DNA of 64,000 bases from the NCBI RefSeq assembly GCF_028823535.1, contig NZ_JAQIYM010000014.1:62001-126000 (forward strand), given 5' to 3'. This document shows, piece by piece, positions 44,748-53,547 of the stretch. The translations under genes were made by a program, and so were the position numbers. Origin of the DNA: Pseudomonas serbica. Its GTDB lineage: Bacteria > Pseudomonadota > Gammaproteobacteria > Pseudomonadales > Pseudomonadaceae. Each line of letters begins with the position of its first letter. The stretch's first letter is position 1. The notes beneath the pieces are model-generated. The model searched no databases, was not told the origin of the DNA, and saw nothing but the letters and a program-made list of their open reading frames with translations.

Positions 44748-46331
44748 TTGAGCGAACTTCTCAACCGCCGCCTGGCTCTGCTCGGCGAGCGCGCTAACCT
44801 CTCTCTGCTCGAACAGTGCCTTCACGGCATCGAACGTGAATGCCTGCGCGTGACCGATGAAGGTCGCCTGGCGCAAACGCCGCACCCGGAAGAATTGGGT
44901 TCCGCGCTGACCAACGAACAGATCACCACCGACTATTCCGAGTCGCTGCTGGAGTTCATCACTCCTGCCCTGCCCGACCCGGCCGATACGCTGGCGAGCC
45001 TGGACAGCATTCACCGTTTTGCCTACAGCAAGCTCGGCAACGAGTACCTGTGGAGCCCCTCGATGCCGTGTCCGTTGCCGGCCGAGGAAGATATCCCGAT
45101 CGCCTACTACGGCACGTCCAATATCGGTCAGCTCAAGTACGTCTACCGCAAGGGTCTGGCCCTGCGCTACGGCAAGACCATGCAGTGCATCGCCGGTATT
45201 CACTACAATTTTTCCCTGCCGGAGAAACTCTGGCCGCTGCTCAAGCAGGCCGAAGGTTTTGTCGGCACCGATCGCGACTATCAGTCGTCGTCCTACATCG
45301 CGCTGATCCGTAACTTCCGCCGCTACAGCTGGCTGCTGATGTATCTGTTCGGTGCCTCGCCGGCACTGGACGCCGGGTTCCTGCGCGGTCGTTCCCACCA
45401 GTTGGAACAGCTGGATCCGGACACCCTGTACTTGCCGTACGCCACCAGCCTGCGCATGAGTGACCTGGGTTACCAGAGCAACGCCCAGGCCGGCCTGACG
45501 CCGTGCTACAACGACCTGAACAGCTACACCGACAGCCTGCGTAAAGCGGTGGCGACACCCTACGCGCCCTATGTCGAAGTCGGCACCCACCAGGATGGCG
45601 AGTGGGTCCAGCTCAACACCAACATCCTGCAGATCGAAAACGAGTACTACTCCAACATCCGCCCGAAACGCGTGACCTACACCGGCGAACGGCCGATCCA
45701 GGCGTTGATGGCCCGCGGCATCCAGTACGTCGAAGTGCGCTGCCTGGACATCAACCCGTTCCTGCCGATGGGCATCGACCTCACCGAATCGCGCTTCCTC
45801 GACGCATTCCTGCTGTACTGCGCGCTGAACGACAGCCCGCTCTTGACCAACACCAGCTGCGGCAATGCGACCTCCAACTTCCTCAGCGTGGTCAAGGAAG
45901 GTCGTCGCCCAGGCCTGCAATTGCAACGCGACGGGCAATCGGTCGACCTGAAAGAGTGGGCTGGCCAATTGCTGGAAAGCATTGCCCCGCTGGCCGCGCT
46001 GCTGGATCAGAGCCATGGCGGCGATGCCCACAGCAAAGCGCTGGACGCGCAGATGGCCAAGGTCCAGAACCCTGCCCTGACGCCATCGGCCCAGGTACTG
46101 GCGGCAATGGCCGAGCACAAGGAAAGCTTTGCGCAATTCTCCCTGCGCCAGAGCCGTGCCCACGCCGAGTTTTTCCGTAGCGAGCCGTTGCCAGCCGAGG
46201 AACAGGCCAGGTTTGAGGAACTGGCGCGCTCGTCGCTGGCTCAGCAAGCGGAGCTGGAGCAGAACGAGGTCGGTGATTTCGATGTGTTTGTTGGGTCCTA
46301 CCAGGCGAGCATCCTGGCGATCAGTAATTAA
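44748..46331 (+). CDS. gshA: Glutamate-cysteine ligase
   Basis: First step of glutathione synthesis: ATP-dependent joining of glutamate and cysteine. From TTG at 44748 the product has 527 residues, the length of P. aeruginosa GshA, and AAGGA lies seven bases upstream. A GTG at 44733 would add five residues. Family landmarks include CLHGIERECLRVTDEG, ALTNEQITTDYSESLLE, QCIAGIHYNFSLP and YVEVRCLDINPF. It links the backbone to the sulfur-rich block on its right. Confidence 0.95.
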   Translation: MSELLNRRLALLGERANLSLLEQCLHGIERECLRVTDEGRLAQTPHPEELGSALTNEQITTDYSESLLEFITPALPDPADTLASLDSIHRFAYSKLGNEYLWSPSMPCPLPAEEDIPIAYYGTSNIGQLKYVYRKGLALRYGKTMQCIAGIHYNFSLPEKLWPLLKQAEGFVGTDRDYQSSSYIALIRNFRRYSWLLMYLFGASPALDAGFLRGRSHQLEQLDPDTLYLPYATSLRMSDLGYQSNAQAGLTPCYNDLNSYTDSLRKAVATPYAPYVEVGTHQDGEWVQLNTNILQIENEYYSNIRPKRVTYTGERPIQALMARGIQYVEVRCLDINPFLPMGIDLTESRFLDAFLLYCALNDSPLLTNTSCGNATSNFLSVVKEGRRPGLQLQRDGQSVDLKEWAGQLLESIAPLAALLDQSHGGDAHSKALDAQMAKVQNPALTPSAQVLAAMAEHKESFAQFSLRQSRAHAEFFRSEPLPAEEQARFEELARSSLAQQAELEQNEVGDFDVFVGSYQASILAISN

Positions 46332-46352
46332 ACAAAGATCACGCAAAACCAG

Positions 46353-46440
46353 TAGGAGCTGACTTGTAGGGTCGCGGCAGCGAAGGCGGTGCAACCGTCA
46401 CACCGCGCCGCCTGGTTCGCCGGCAAGCCAGCTCCTACAA
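46353..46440. repeat. Degenerate REP pair of the TAGGAGCT family after gshA
   Basis: Arms begin GTAGGAGCTGACTTG (46353) and end CAAGCCAGCTCCTAC (to 46439), with inner complementary CGGCAGCGAAGGCGG-like segments. It lies between gshA and the tau operon. Confidence 0.75.
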
Positions 46441-46472
46441 AGATGCTCTTAGAATTTTCCGCTCATAAGCTC

Positions 46473-46516
46473 ATTCTAAAAAGTTATTTATTTTAGATTT
46501 CTTATATCATTTAGTC
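46473..46516 (+). promoter_or_regulatory. AT-rich control region of the tau operon
   Basis: A strongly AT-rich stretch just upstream of tauA. It contains ATTCTAAAAAGTTA (46473-46486), close to ATTCCTAAAAGTTA (61764-61777) before the sfnB-like genes, and ATCATTTAGTC (46506-46516), close to ATCATATAGTC (58133-58143) before the cystine operon. Sulfate-starvation genes in this genus are activated by CysB/Cbl-type LysR proteins at AT-rich sites; that assignment is inference. Confidence 0.4.
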
Positions 46517-46560
46517 TCCTTTTCACGCCGACTCTCGGTCGCCTGACAAGGAGCTTTTCG

Positions 46561-47538
46561 ATGAAACTGAATTTCCCACTTCGCTTGCTGGCGGCCGCCT
46601 CCCTGGCTGCGGCGAGTCTGTTCGCCCAGGCGGCCGACGTGACAGTCGCTTACCAGACCACCGTAGACCCGGCAAAAGTCGCCCAGGCCGACGGTGCGTA
46701 TGAAAAAGCCACCAAGGCCAACATCGACTGGCGCAAATTCGATAACGGTGCCGACATCATCGCTGCCATCGCCTCGGGTGACGTGCAGATCGGCTACCTC
46801 GGTTCCAGCCCGCTGACAGCCGCTATCACCCGCAAAGTACCGGTGGAAACCTTCCTGATCGCTACCCAGATCGGCGCCGCCGAAGCCCTGGTGGCGCGCG
46901 ACGGTTCCGGGATCAAGACCCCGCAGGACCTGATCGGCAAGAAAATCGCCGTGCCGTTCGTGTCCACCGGTCACTACAGCCTGCTGGCCGCGCTGAAGCA
47001 CTGGAACATCGACCCATCGAAAGTCACCGTGCTCAACCTCGCTCCGCCCGCGATCATTGCCGCGTGGAAACGCGGTGACATTGACGCCACCTACGTGTGG
47101 GACCCTGCCCTGGGTGTGGCCAAGGAAAACGGCAAGGTGTTGATCACCTCCGGCGAACTGGCCAAGTTCGGCGCGCCGACCTTCGATGCCTGGATCGTGC
47201 GCAAGGACTTCGCCGAGAAGCACCCGGAAATCGTCACCGCGTTCGCCAAGGTCACCCTGGATGCCTACGCCGATTACCGCAAAGACCCACAGGCCTGGCT
47301 GGCCAATCAAGGCAACGTCGACAAGCTGGTGAAACTGTCTGGCGCCAAGGCCAGTGACATTCCGCTGCTGCTGCAAGGCAACGTCTACCCGCTCGCGGCT
47401 GATCAAGTGATTACGCTGGGCGCGCCGACCACCAAGGCCATCACCGACACCGCCACGTTCCTCAAGGAACAAGGCAAGGTCGACGCTGTGCTGCCGGACT
47501 ACGCGCCGTACGTCAGCGCCAAGTTCATCACGGATTGA
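46561..47538 (+). CDS. tauA: Taurine ABC transporter, periplasmic binding protein
   Basis: A 325-residue exported taurine-binding protein. The signal peptide ends SLFAQA-AD. The SsuA/TauA family pattern is clear (VTVAYQTTVDPAKVAQADG, GYLGSSPLTAAITRKVPVE, IDATYVWDPALG). ATG at 46561 follows AAGGAG. First gene of tauABCD, which imports taurine and releases its sulfonate sulfur as sulfite. Confidence 0.95.
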   Translation: MKLNFPLRLLAAASLAAASLFAQAADVTVAYQTTVDPAKVAQADGAYEKATKANIDWRKFDNGADIIAAIASGDVQIGYLGSSPLTAAITRKVPVETFLIATQIGAAEALVARDGSGIKTPQDLIGKKIAVPFVSTGHYSLLAALKHWNIDPSKVTVLNLAPPAIIAAWKRGDIDATYVWDPALGVAKENGKVLITSGELAKFGAPTFDAWIVRKDFAEKHPEIVTAFAKVTLDAYADYRKDPQAWLANQGNVDKLVKLSGAKASDIPLLLQGNVYPLAADQVITLGAPTTKAITDTATFLKEQGKVDAVLPDYAPYVSAKFITD

Positions 47539-47554
47539 TCGGGAGTTAATGACG

Positions 47555-48349
47555 ATGGCTTTGCTACAGCTGGAGCGCATCAGCGCACAGTACCCCGGCA
47601 GCCCTGCACCTGTGCTGGCGGATATTTCCCTGACCCTCGGCCCCCGGCAGTTGCTGGTGGCCCTCGGCCCGTCCGGCAGTGGCAAGACTTCGCTGTTGAA
47701 CCTGATTGCCGGTTTCGTCGAGCCCAGCGCCGGGCGCATCACCCTTGACGGTGTGCCGGTCAAAGGCCCAAGCGCCGAACGCGGCGTGGTGTTTCAGGAT
47801 GACGCCCTGCTGCCTTGGCAGGACGTGCTGGCCAACGTCGGCTTCGGCCTGGAACTGGCCGGCATCGCCCGGGACAAACGCGAAGTCCGCGCCAGGGAAA
47901 TGCTGGCGCTGGTGGATCTATCCGGCTTTGAAAGTCGCCGCATCTGGCAACTTTCGGGTGGCCAGAAGCAACGTGTCGGCCTGGCCCGTGCGCTTGCTGC
48001 CGACCCTCGCGTATTGCTGATGGACGAACCCTTCGGCGCCCTCGACGCCTTCACCCGCGAACAGATGCAGGAGCTGCTGCTGCAAGTCTGGCGGCGCACC
48101 GCCAAGCCGGTGTTCCTGATTACCCACGACATTGAAGAAGCGGTGTTCCTTGCCACGGACCTGATTCTACTGGCACCCGATCCCGGGCAGATCGTCGAAC
48201 GTCTGCAGTTGGATTTCGGCCAGCGCTACGCCGCAGGTGAGTCGGCACGGTCGATCAAGTCCGATCCGCGTTTTATCGAAACCCGCGAACACGTGCTCGC
48301 CAAAGTGTTCTCCCAACGCAGCGCCGCCCAGCGGCAGGAGCGCGCATGA
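47555..48349 (+). CDS. tauB: Taurine ABC transporter, ATP-binding protein
   Basis: A 264-residue ATPase of the TauABC importer. Walker A GPSGSGKTS, signature LSGGQKQRVGLARALA, Walker B VLLMDEPFGALDAFTR and the switch His (ITHDIEEAVFLA) are present. ATG at 47555 has GGGAG nine bases upstream; an ATG two codons earlier is closer than usual to that site. Its end overlaps tauC by 4 bp. Confidence 0.94.
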   Translation: MALLQLERISAQYPGSPAPVLADISLTLGPRQLLVALGPSGSGKTSLLNLIAGFVEPSAGRITLDGVPVKGPSAERGVVFQDDALLPWQDVLANVGFGLELAGIARDKREVRAREMLALVDLSGFESRRIWQLSGGQKQRVGLARALAADPRVLLMDEPFGALDAFTREQMQELLLQVWRRTAKPVFLITHDIEEAVFLATDLILLAPDPGQIVERLQLDFGQRYAAGESARSIKSDPRFIETREHVLAKVFSQRSAAQRQERA

Positions 48350-49179
48350 GCAGCTACGAAATTCCCGCCGCGGCAGTCAAGCCAGGTTCCGCGATCACTC
48401 CGCAGCGTCGCAGTTTGAGCACTCGCTGGATCAGCGTGCTGACGCTGGTCGCGCTCGTGGTTATTTGGTGGGCCGTCACCGCCACGGGAACGATCGAGCC
48501 GCTGTTTCTGCCGCCACCGTCCGACGTGCTGCAAAAGGGGTGGCTGCTGGTCACCAGCGGCTACATGGATTCAACCTTGTGGCAGCACTTGGGCGCGAGC
48601 CTGAGCCGCATCGGCCTGGGCCTCGGCTTCGCAGTACTGACCGCCGTGCCGGTGGGCATTGCCATCGGCGCCAACCGTATTGCCCGTGGCGTGCTTGATC
48701 CGCTGATCGAGTTCTACCGCCCTATTCCACCGCTGGCCTACCTGCCGCTGATAGTGATCTGGTGCGGCATCGGTGAGTTGTCGAAGGTGCTGTTGATCTA
48801 CCTGGCCATTTTCGCGCCGATCGCCATCGCTACAGCGACCGGTGTGCGAACCGTCGACCCGGCCAAGTTGCGCGCCGCGCAGTCACTGGGTGCGACCCGC
48901 GCGCAGTTGATCCGCCATGTGATTCTGCCAAGCGCCTTGCCGGATATCTTGACGGGCGTGCGCATTGGCCTTGGTGTCGGTTGGTCGACACTGGTGGCCG
49001 CCGAACTGATCGCCGCCACCAGCGGCTTGGGCTTCATGGTGCAGTCGGCTGCGCAGTTCCTGGTCACCGATGTGGTGGTGCTGGGGATTCTGGTGATTGC
49101 GCTGATCGCTTTCGCCATGGAAATGGGCCTGCGCGCCCTGCAACGCAAACTGGTGCCATGGCACGGCCAGGCTCACTGA
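48346..49179 (+). CDS. tauC: Taurine ABC transporter, permease
   Basis: A 277-residue inner-membrane permease with about six membrane segments. The EAA loop RAAQSLGATRAQLIRHVILPSALP docks on TauB (key Gly in SLGA). Family pattern FYRPIPPLAYLPLIVIWCGIGE is typical of SsuC/TauC. Overlaps tauB by 4 bp. Confidence 0.94.
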   Translation: MSSYEIPAAAVKPGSAITPQRRSLSTRWISVLTLVALVVIWWAVTATGTIEPLFLPPPSDVLQKGWLLVTSGYMDSTLWQHLGASLSRIGLGLGFAVLTAVPVGIAIGANRIARGVLDPLIEFYRPIPPLAYLPLIVIWCGIGELSKVLLIYLAIFAPIAIATATGVRTVDPAKLRAAQSLGATRAQLIRHVILPSALPDILTGVRIGLGVGWSTLVAAELIAATSGLGFMVQSAAQFLVTDVVVLGILVIALIAFAMEMGLRALQRKLVPWHGQAH

Positions 49180-49187
49180 TTTTCAAA

Positions 49188-49275
49188 TGTGCGAGCGGGC
49201 TTGCTCGCGAAAGCGGTGTGACAGTCACTTTTCATTGCCTGACAGGCTGCATTCGCGAGCAAGCCCGCTCCCACA
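49188..49275. repeat. REP inverted pair inside the tau operon, between tauC and tauD
   Basis: Arms at 49188-49211 and 49252-49275 with the core GGGCTTGCTCGCGAA; one mismatch (TGTGCGAGC against GCTCCCACA). It may set the mRNA level of tauD relative to tauABC. Confidence 0.88.
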
Positions 49276-49309
49276 AACAGCTCGACCGCCCGAATTGAAG
49301 AGAACCACC

Positions 49310-50152
49310 ATGAGCAACCTGACCATCGTCCCCCTCAGCTCGGCCCTCGGCGCGCAAATCAGCGGCGTCGACGTCAGCCAGCCACTGAACCTGGAACAAC
49401 GCGACGCCATCGAGCAGGCGCTGCTCAAGCATCAGGTGCTGTTCTTCCGCGACCAGCCGATCACGCCGCAGCAGCAGGCGCGATTCGCCGCCAACTTCGG
49501 CGACCTGCACATTCACCCGATCTACCCGAACGTACCGGAACAACCGGAAGTGCTGATCCTCGACACCGCCGTCACTGACGTGCGCGACAACGCGATCTGG
49601 CACACCGACGTGACCTTCCTGCCGACCCCGGCCATGGGCGCGGTACTCAGTGCCAAGCTGCTGCCCGAGTTTGGCGGCGATACTCTGTGGGCCAGTGGAA
49701 TTGCGGCGTACGAAGCCTTGTCGGCACCGCTGAAAAGCCTGCTCGAAGGGCTGACGGCCACCCACGACTTCACCCGCTCGTTTCCTCTGGAGCGCTATGG
49801 CAACTCGCCTGAAGCGCTGGCCCAATGGGAGCAAGCCCGGCGCAAGAATCCACCGCTTTCACACCCGGTGATTCGCACGCATCCGCTGAGCGGGCGTCGC
49901 TCGCTGTTCGTCAACGAAGGCTTCACCTCGAAGATCAACGAGCTGTCGGACACCGAGAGCGAGGCGATCCTGAAGTTCCTGTTCGCCCATGCGAGCCGGC
50001 CGGAATTCACCATTCGCTGGCGCTGGCAGCAAGACGACATCGCGTTCTGGGACAACCGCGTAACCCAACATTACGCGGTGGATGACTACCGCCCGGCGCG
50101 GCGAGTGATGCAGCGGGCGACGGTGTTGGGGGATGTGCCGTTCTTCCGCTGA
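49310..50152 (+). CDS. tauD: Taurine dioxygenase
   Basis: Fe(II)/2-oxoglutarate dioxygenase that converts taurine to aminoacetaldehyde and sulfite. At 280 residues it is family length. The first two Fe ligands are in WHTDVTFLPTPAMG (HxD), the third His in VTQHYAVDDY, and the 2-oxoglutarate Arg follows in RPARRVMQR. ATG at 49310 follows GAAGAGAA; the frame is open from 49187 through the REP pair. Last gene of the tau operon. Confidence 0.95.
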   Translation: MSNLTIVPLSSALGAQISGVDVSQPLNLEQRDAIEQALLKHQVLFFRDQPITPQQQARFAANFGDLHIHPIYPNVPEQPEVLILDTAVTDVRDNAIWHTDVTFLPTPAMGAVLSAKLLPEFGGDTLWASGIAAYEALSAPLKSLLEGLTATHDFTRSFPLERYGNSPEALAQWEQARRKNPPLSHPVIRTHPLSGRRSLFVNEGFTSKINELSDTESEAILKFLFAHASRPEFTIRWRWQQDDIAFWDNRVTQHYAVDDYRPARRVMQRATVLGDVPFFR

Positions 50153-50155
50153 TCC

Positions 50156-50186
50156 GATCGTTCCCATGCTCTGCGTGGGAACGATC
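50156..50186. repeat. Single GTTCCCA/TGGGAAC palindrome at the end of tauD
   Basis: GATCGTTCCCA pairs with TGGGAACGATC (11 bp, no mismatch) over a 9-nt loop. Same family as the compound repeats at 39132 and 55744. It may also work as the 3' end signal for tauD and the convergent aldo-keto reductase gene. Confidence 0.75.
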
Positions 50187-50198
50187 ACGCCTGAACGC

Positions 50199-51236
50199 TT
50201 ACTCAGCCGTCGAAGGTTTCTCCCAAAGATTGATCCCACCCTCTTGGGCAAACCGATCAATCTCCGCCAGCTCCTCAGCACTGAAGCTCAAGTTCTTCAA
50301 CGCCCCGACGTTCTCGATGATCTGCTCCGGCCGGCTCGCACCAATCAGTGCCGAAGTCACCCGTGGGTCACGCAGGGTCCAGGCCAGTGCCAGTTGCGCC
50401 AGGCTCTGACCACGACGCCTGGCGATCTCGTTGAGGGCACGCACGTGGGCGATGTTGGCTTCGGACAAGTGCGAGGCCTGCAATGAACCGCCGCCCGGAC
50501 GATTGACCCGCGCATCCGCCGGCACGCCGTTGAGGTACTTGTCCGTCAGCAGACCCTGGGCAAGCGGCGTGAACGCAATGACGCCGGTGCCGAGTTCGTC
50601 GGTGGTGTCCAACAGGTCTTTTTCCACCCAGCGGTTAAGCAGGTTGTAAGCCGGTTGATGAATCAGCAGCGGTACTTTCCACTCTTTGAGCAGCGCCGCC
50701 ATTTCCCGGGTTTTCACCCCGGAGTAAGACGAGATGCCGATGTACAAGGCCTTGCCCTGTTGCACCGCCGTTGCCAATGCGCTGGCAGTTTCCTCGAGCG
50801 GGGTGTCCGGGTCGAAACGATGGGAATAGAAAATATCCACATAGTCCAGCCCCAAGCGCTGCAGGCTCTGGTCGAGGCTGGCAAGCACGTACTTGCGCGA
50901 TCCGCCGCCCTGACCGTACGGGCCAGGCCACATGTCCCAACCGGCCTTGCTGGAAATGATCAACTCGTCGCGGTACTGCTTGAAGTCTTCACGCAGCAAA
51001 CGACCGAAATTGATCTCGGCACTGCCGTACGGCGGGCCGTAGTTGTTGGCCAGGTCGAAATGGTTGATCCCCAAATCGAACGCCGTTCGCAACAATGCAC
51101 GCTGTATGTCTATCGGTGTGCTGTCGCCGAAGTTGTGCCACAGGCCCAGGGACAATGCCGGCAGTACCAGACCGCTGCGACCCACGCGGCGGTAAGGGAT
51201 GGAGTCATAGCGGTTTTCGGCAGCGGTGTAGGTCAT
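50199..51236 (-). CDS. Aldo-keto reductase (YghZ/MgrA-like)
   Basis: A 345-residue NADPH-dependent reductase close to YghZ, which reduces glyceraldehyde 3-phosphate-like aldehydes. Family landmarks are YRRVGRSGLVLPALSLGLW, the Asp/Tyr active site in HFDLANNYGPPYGSAE, SSKAGWDMWPGPYG and RIDIFYSHRFDPDTP-like YVDIFYSHRFDPDTP. ATG at 51236 follows GAGAGGA; the frame is open to 51314. No operon partner. Confidence 0.92.
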   Translation of the reverse strand: MTYTAAENRYDSIPYRRVGRSGLVLPALSLGLWHNFGDSTPIDIQRALLRTAFDLGINHFDLANNYGPPYGSAEINFGRLLREDFKQYRDELIISSKAGWDMWPGPYGQGGGSRKYVLASLDQSLQRLGLDYVDIFYSHRFDPDTPLEETASALATAVQQGKALYIGISSYSGVKTREMAALLKEWKVPLLIHQPAYNLLNRWVEKDLLDTTDELGTGVIAFTPLAQGLLTDKYLNGVPADARVNRPGGGSLQASHLSEANIAHVRALNEIARRRGQSLAQLALAWTLRDPRVTSALIGASRPEQIIENVGALKNLSFSAEELAEIDRFAQEGGINLWEKPSTAE

Positions 51237-51364
51237 CGAATCCTCTCTTGTCTGTCTTGAATCTGGTCTCGACTGCTTCGCCAGTCGCCCAGCATACGCC
51301 CAGACACTCGCCAAAAAACCACAGACTCGAGCAATTGCTGAAACGTTTCACAAACGATCCACTG

Positions 51365-52255
51365 TCACTGCGTCCCCGCAAACACCTCCCCCAACCAATC
51401 CACAAACACCCGAACCCGTGGCGACATGTGTCGGTTGTGCGGATACAGCACTGAAACCGGCATGGGTGGCGGCGGTGTGTCGGTGAGGATTTCCTTGACC
51501 AGGCCCTGGGCGATCTGCGCCTCCATGCGGTAGTGCGGGCACTGGATCAGGCCCAGTCCGGCAATCGCCGAGGCGGCATAGATTTGCGCGCCGAATACCG
51601 AAACGGCGCCCTCGATGGCGACCTCCCTGAGTTCACCCCCGACCATGAACTGGAACGGGAACAACTTGGCGGTGGTGCGCGAGACGTAGTTCACCGCACG
51701 GTGGTTTTTCAGGTCGTCGAGGTTTGTCGGTTCGCCGTGTTGACGCAGGTAGGCCGGGCTGGCGCAGGTGATCTGGCGCAGGTTGGCGACGCGTTTGCCA
51801 ATCAGCGTGGAATCGCCAAGGGTACCGGCGCGCAGCACGCAATCGACGCCTTCGCTGATCAGATCAACGTGGCGGTCGGCCTCGCTGATGGACAGTTCCA
51901 TGTCCGGGTAGCGCACCATGAATTGCGGTAAGGCCGGGATCACGAAATGTTTGCCCAAGGTGCCGTGCAAGTCGACGCGCAGCCGACCTTTGGGCGCCAC
52001 GCTGCGAAACGCCAATTCCGCTTCTTCCAACTCTGCGAGCAATTGCACACAGCGCTGGTAGTACGCCTCGCCATCCAGCGTAGGACGCACCTTGCGTGTG
52101 CTGCGCTCGAGCAATCGGGTACCGAGCCAGGCTTCGAACTGATTCAGCGTATGGGTCAGCGTTGCGCGCGGCAGGTTCAGGTCATCCGCCGCCTGGGTGA
52201 AGCTGCTGCGCTCGTAGATGCGCACGAACACCTTCATGGCTTTGACTTGATCCAC
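51365..52255 (-). CDS. LysR-family regulator, divergent from an SDR gene
   Basis: A 296-residue LysR protein with a normal HTH (FTQAADDLNLPRATLTHTL) and effector domain. GTG at 52255 is the likely start, since AAGGAG lies six bases upstream; other starts lack a site. It is divergent from the SDR at 52375 with a 119-bp gap, the usual layout for a LysR regulator and its target. Confidence 0.9.
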   Translation of the reverse strand: MDQVKAMKVFVRIYERSSFTQAADDLNLPRATLTHTLNQFEAWLGTRLLERSTRKVRPTLDGEAYYQRCVQLLAELEEAELAFRSVAPKGRLRVDLHGTLGKHFVIPALPQFMVRYPDMELSISEADRHVDLISEGVDCVLRAGTLGDSTLIGKRVANLRQITCASPAYLRQHGEPTNLDDLKNHRAVNYVSRTTAKLFPFQFMVGGELREVAIEGAVSVFGAQIYAASAIAGLGLIQCPHYRMEAQIAQGLVKEILTDTPPPPMPVSVLYPHNRHMSPRVRVFVDWLGEVFAGTQ

Positions 52256-52374
52256 CCTGGGCTCCTTCGCTCGATTGTTGGCGATTATTGAACAGTCAAG
52301 GCAACTCTCGTGCATTTATCGGCCAGAGTAAACATGTGAGATTGGCCCCACACCCCATCGACAGGAACATCGCC

Positions 52375-53115
52375 ATGACCACTCAAACTTCCCGGGTTGC
52401 CCTCGTGACCGGCGCCTCCCGCGGCATCGGCGCGGTCATTGCCAGGCAACTGGCCAGCGAAGGTTTCGCCGTCGCCATCAACTACGCCAACAGTGCCAGC
52501 GAAGCCTCAAGACTGGTGGTGGAGTTACGTCAGGCTGGCCGTCAAGCCATAGCGATCAAGGCGGACGTGGCCAGTGCCGACGACGTGCGCCGGATGTTCG
52601 ATGAGACCGAGACACAACTGGGCAAGGTCGACGTGCTGGTGAACAACGCCGGCATCCTCAAGGTCATGCCGCTGGCGCAACACAGCGATGAATTGTTCGA
52701 GCAGAATTTCAACATCCATGCCCGCGGTACCTTCAACACCCTGCGCGAAGCCGCCACGCGCCTGAACAACGGCGGGCGGATCATCAACTTCTCCAGCAGT
52801 ACCGTCGGCCTGAACCTGCCGGGTTATGCGGTGTACATTGCCAGCAAGGCGGCGGTGGAATCCTTGACCCAGGTGTTTGCCAAGGAAATGCGCGGGCGCG
52901 ATATCACGGTCAATGCCGTGGCGCCTGGGCCGGTGGCGACCGATTTGTTCCTGCACGGCAAGAGCGAAGAGCAGATCCAGAACTTCGCGAAGATGGCGCC
53001 GCTGGAGCGTCTTGGGCAACCAGAAGATATTGCCCGGGTGGTATCTTTTCTGGTCGGGCCGGAATCGGCTTGGGTCAATGGGCAGATTTTGCGGGTGAAT
53101 GGCGGATTGGTTTAA
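52375..53115 (+). CDS. Short-chain dehydrogenase/reductase
   Basis: A 246-residue classical SDR with an intact active site: TGASRGIG, NNAG, the Ser in INFSSS and YIASK as the YxxxK motif. This contrasts with the Tyr-less SDR at 6771. The ending ILRVNGGLV is normal. ATG at 52375 follows AGGAA; the frame is open to 52288. Probably controlled by the divergent LysR. Substrate unknown. Confidence 0.92.
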   Translation: MTTQTSRVALVTGASRGIGAVIARQLASEGFAVAINYANSASEASRLVVELRQAGRQAIAIKADVASADDVRRMFDETETQLGKVDVLVNNAGILKVMPLAQHSDELFEQNFNIHARGTFNTLREAATRLNNGGRIINFSSSTVGLNLPGYAVYIASKAAVESLTQVFAKEMRGRDITVNAVAPGPVATDLFLHGKSEEQIQNFAKMAPLERLGQPEDIARVVSFLVGPESAWVNGQILRVNGGLV

Positions 53116-53145
53116 CTATGCTCAAACCTGTACCGAGGTGACCTA

Positions 53146-53237
53146 TTCGCGAGCAAGCCCGCTCCCACATCGATCCCGGTTGCTCACAAGATGAGTGTTC
53201 AAAGGAGATAACCTGTGGGAGCGGGCTTGCTCGCGAA
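53146..53237. repeat. REP inverted pair between the SDR and the 86-aa membrane protein gene
   Basis: Perfect 24-bp arms at 53146-53169 and 53214-53237, core GGGAGCGGGCTTGCTCGCGA, in the opposite (tail-to-tail) orientation compared with the pair at 12970. Confidence 0.9.
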
Positions 53238-53280
53238 GGCGGCCGACCAGTCAATACACATCCGGCAGGCAAAACACACC

Positions 53281-53541
53281 ATGCACACCACCATCATCAT
53301 CGCTTTCGGCCTGATCCTGCTTACCCTGATGCTGTACATCGGCGAAAAGATCGGCTTCCCCCGCCAGGTCCTCGCCTACAGTTTCATCGTGCTCTGGCTG
53401 GCCCTGACGCTGATCAATGGTGCGGTGGGCATGGTGCATGCCGGCCAGCCGTTGGGCACGGAACTGGTGGTTGGCAGCGCCGTGTTCGGTATCCCGGTGG
53501 CGGCGCTGGTGTTGTTCATGGTGTTGAGCACCGAGGCCTAG
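53281..53541 (+). CDS. Small inner-membrane protein convergent with betT
   Basis: An 86-residue protein with three hydrophobic segments (about 3-20, 30-48, 60-80). The sequence starts MHTTIIIAFGLILLTLML. ATG at 53281 is chosen because the earlier frame reads through the REP arm. No family recognised with confidence. Its stop is 6 bp from the end of betT on the other strand. Confidence 0.7.
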   Translation: MHTTIIIAFGLILLTLMLYIGEKIGFPRQVLAYSFIVLWLALTLINGAVGMVHAGQPLGTELVVGSAVFGIPVAALVLFMVLSTEA

Positions 53542-53547
53542 GCCCGC

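Noticed and set aside
46353..46440. Possible tRNA or small RNA after gshA
   Set aside because: The folding is explained by a degenerate REP pair; no cloverleaf is found.
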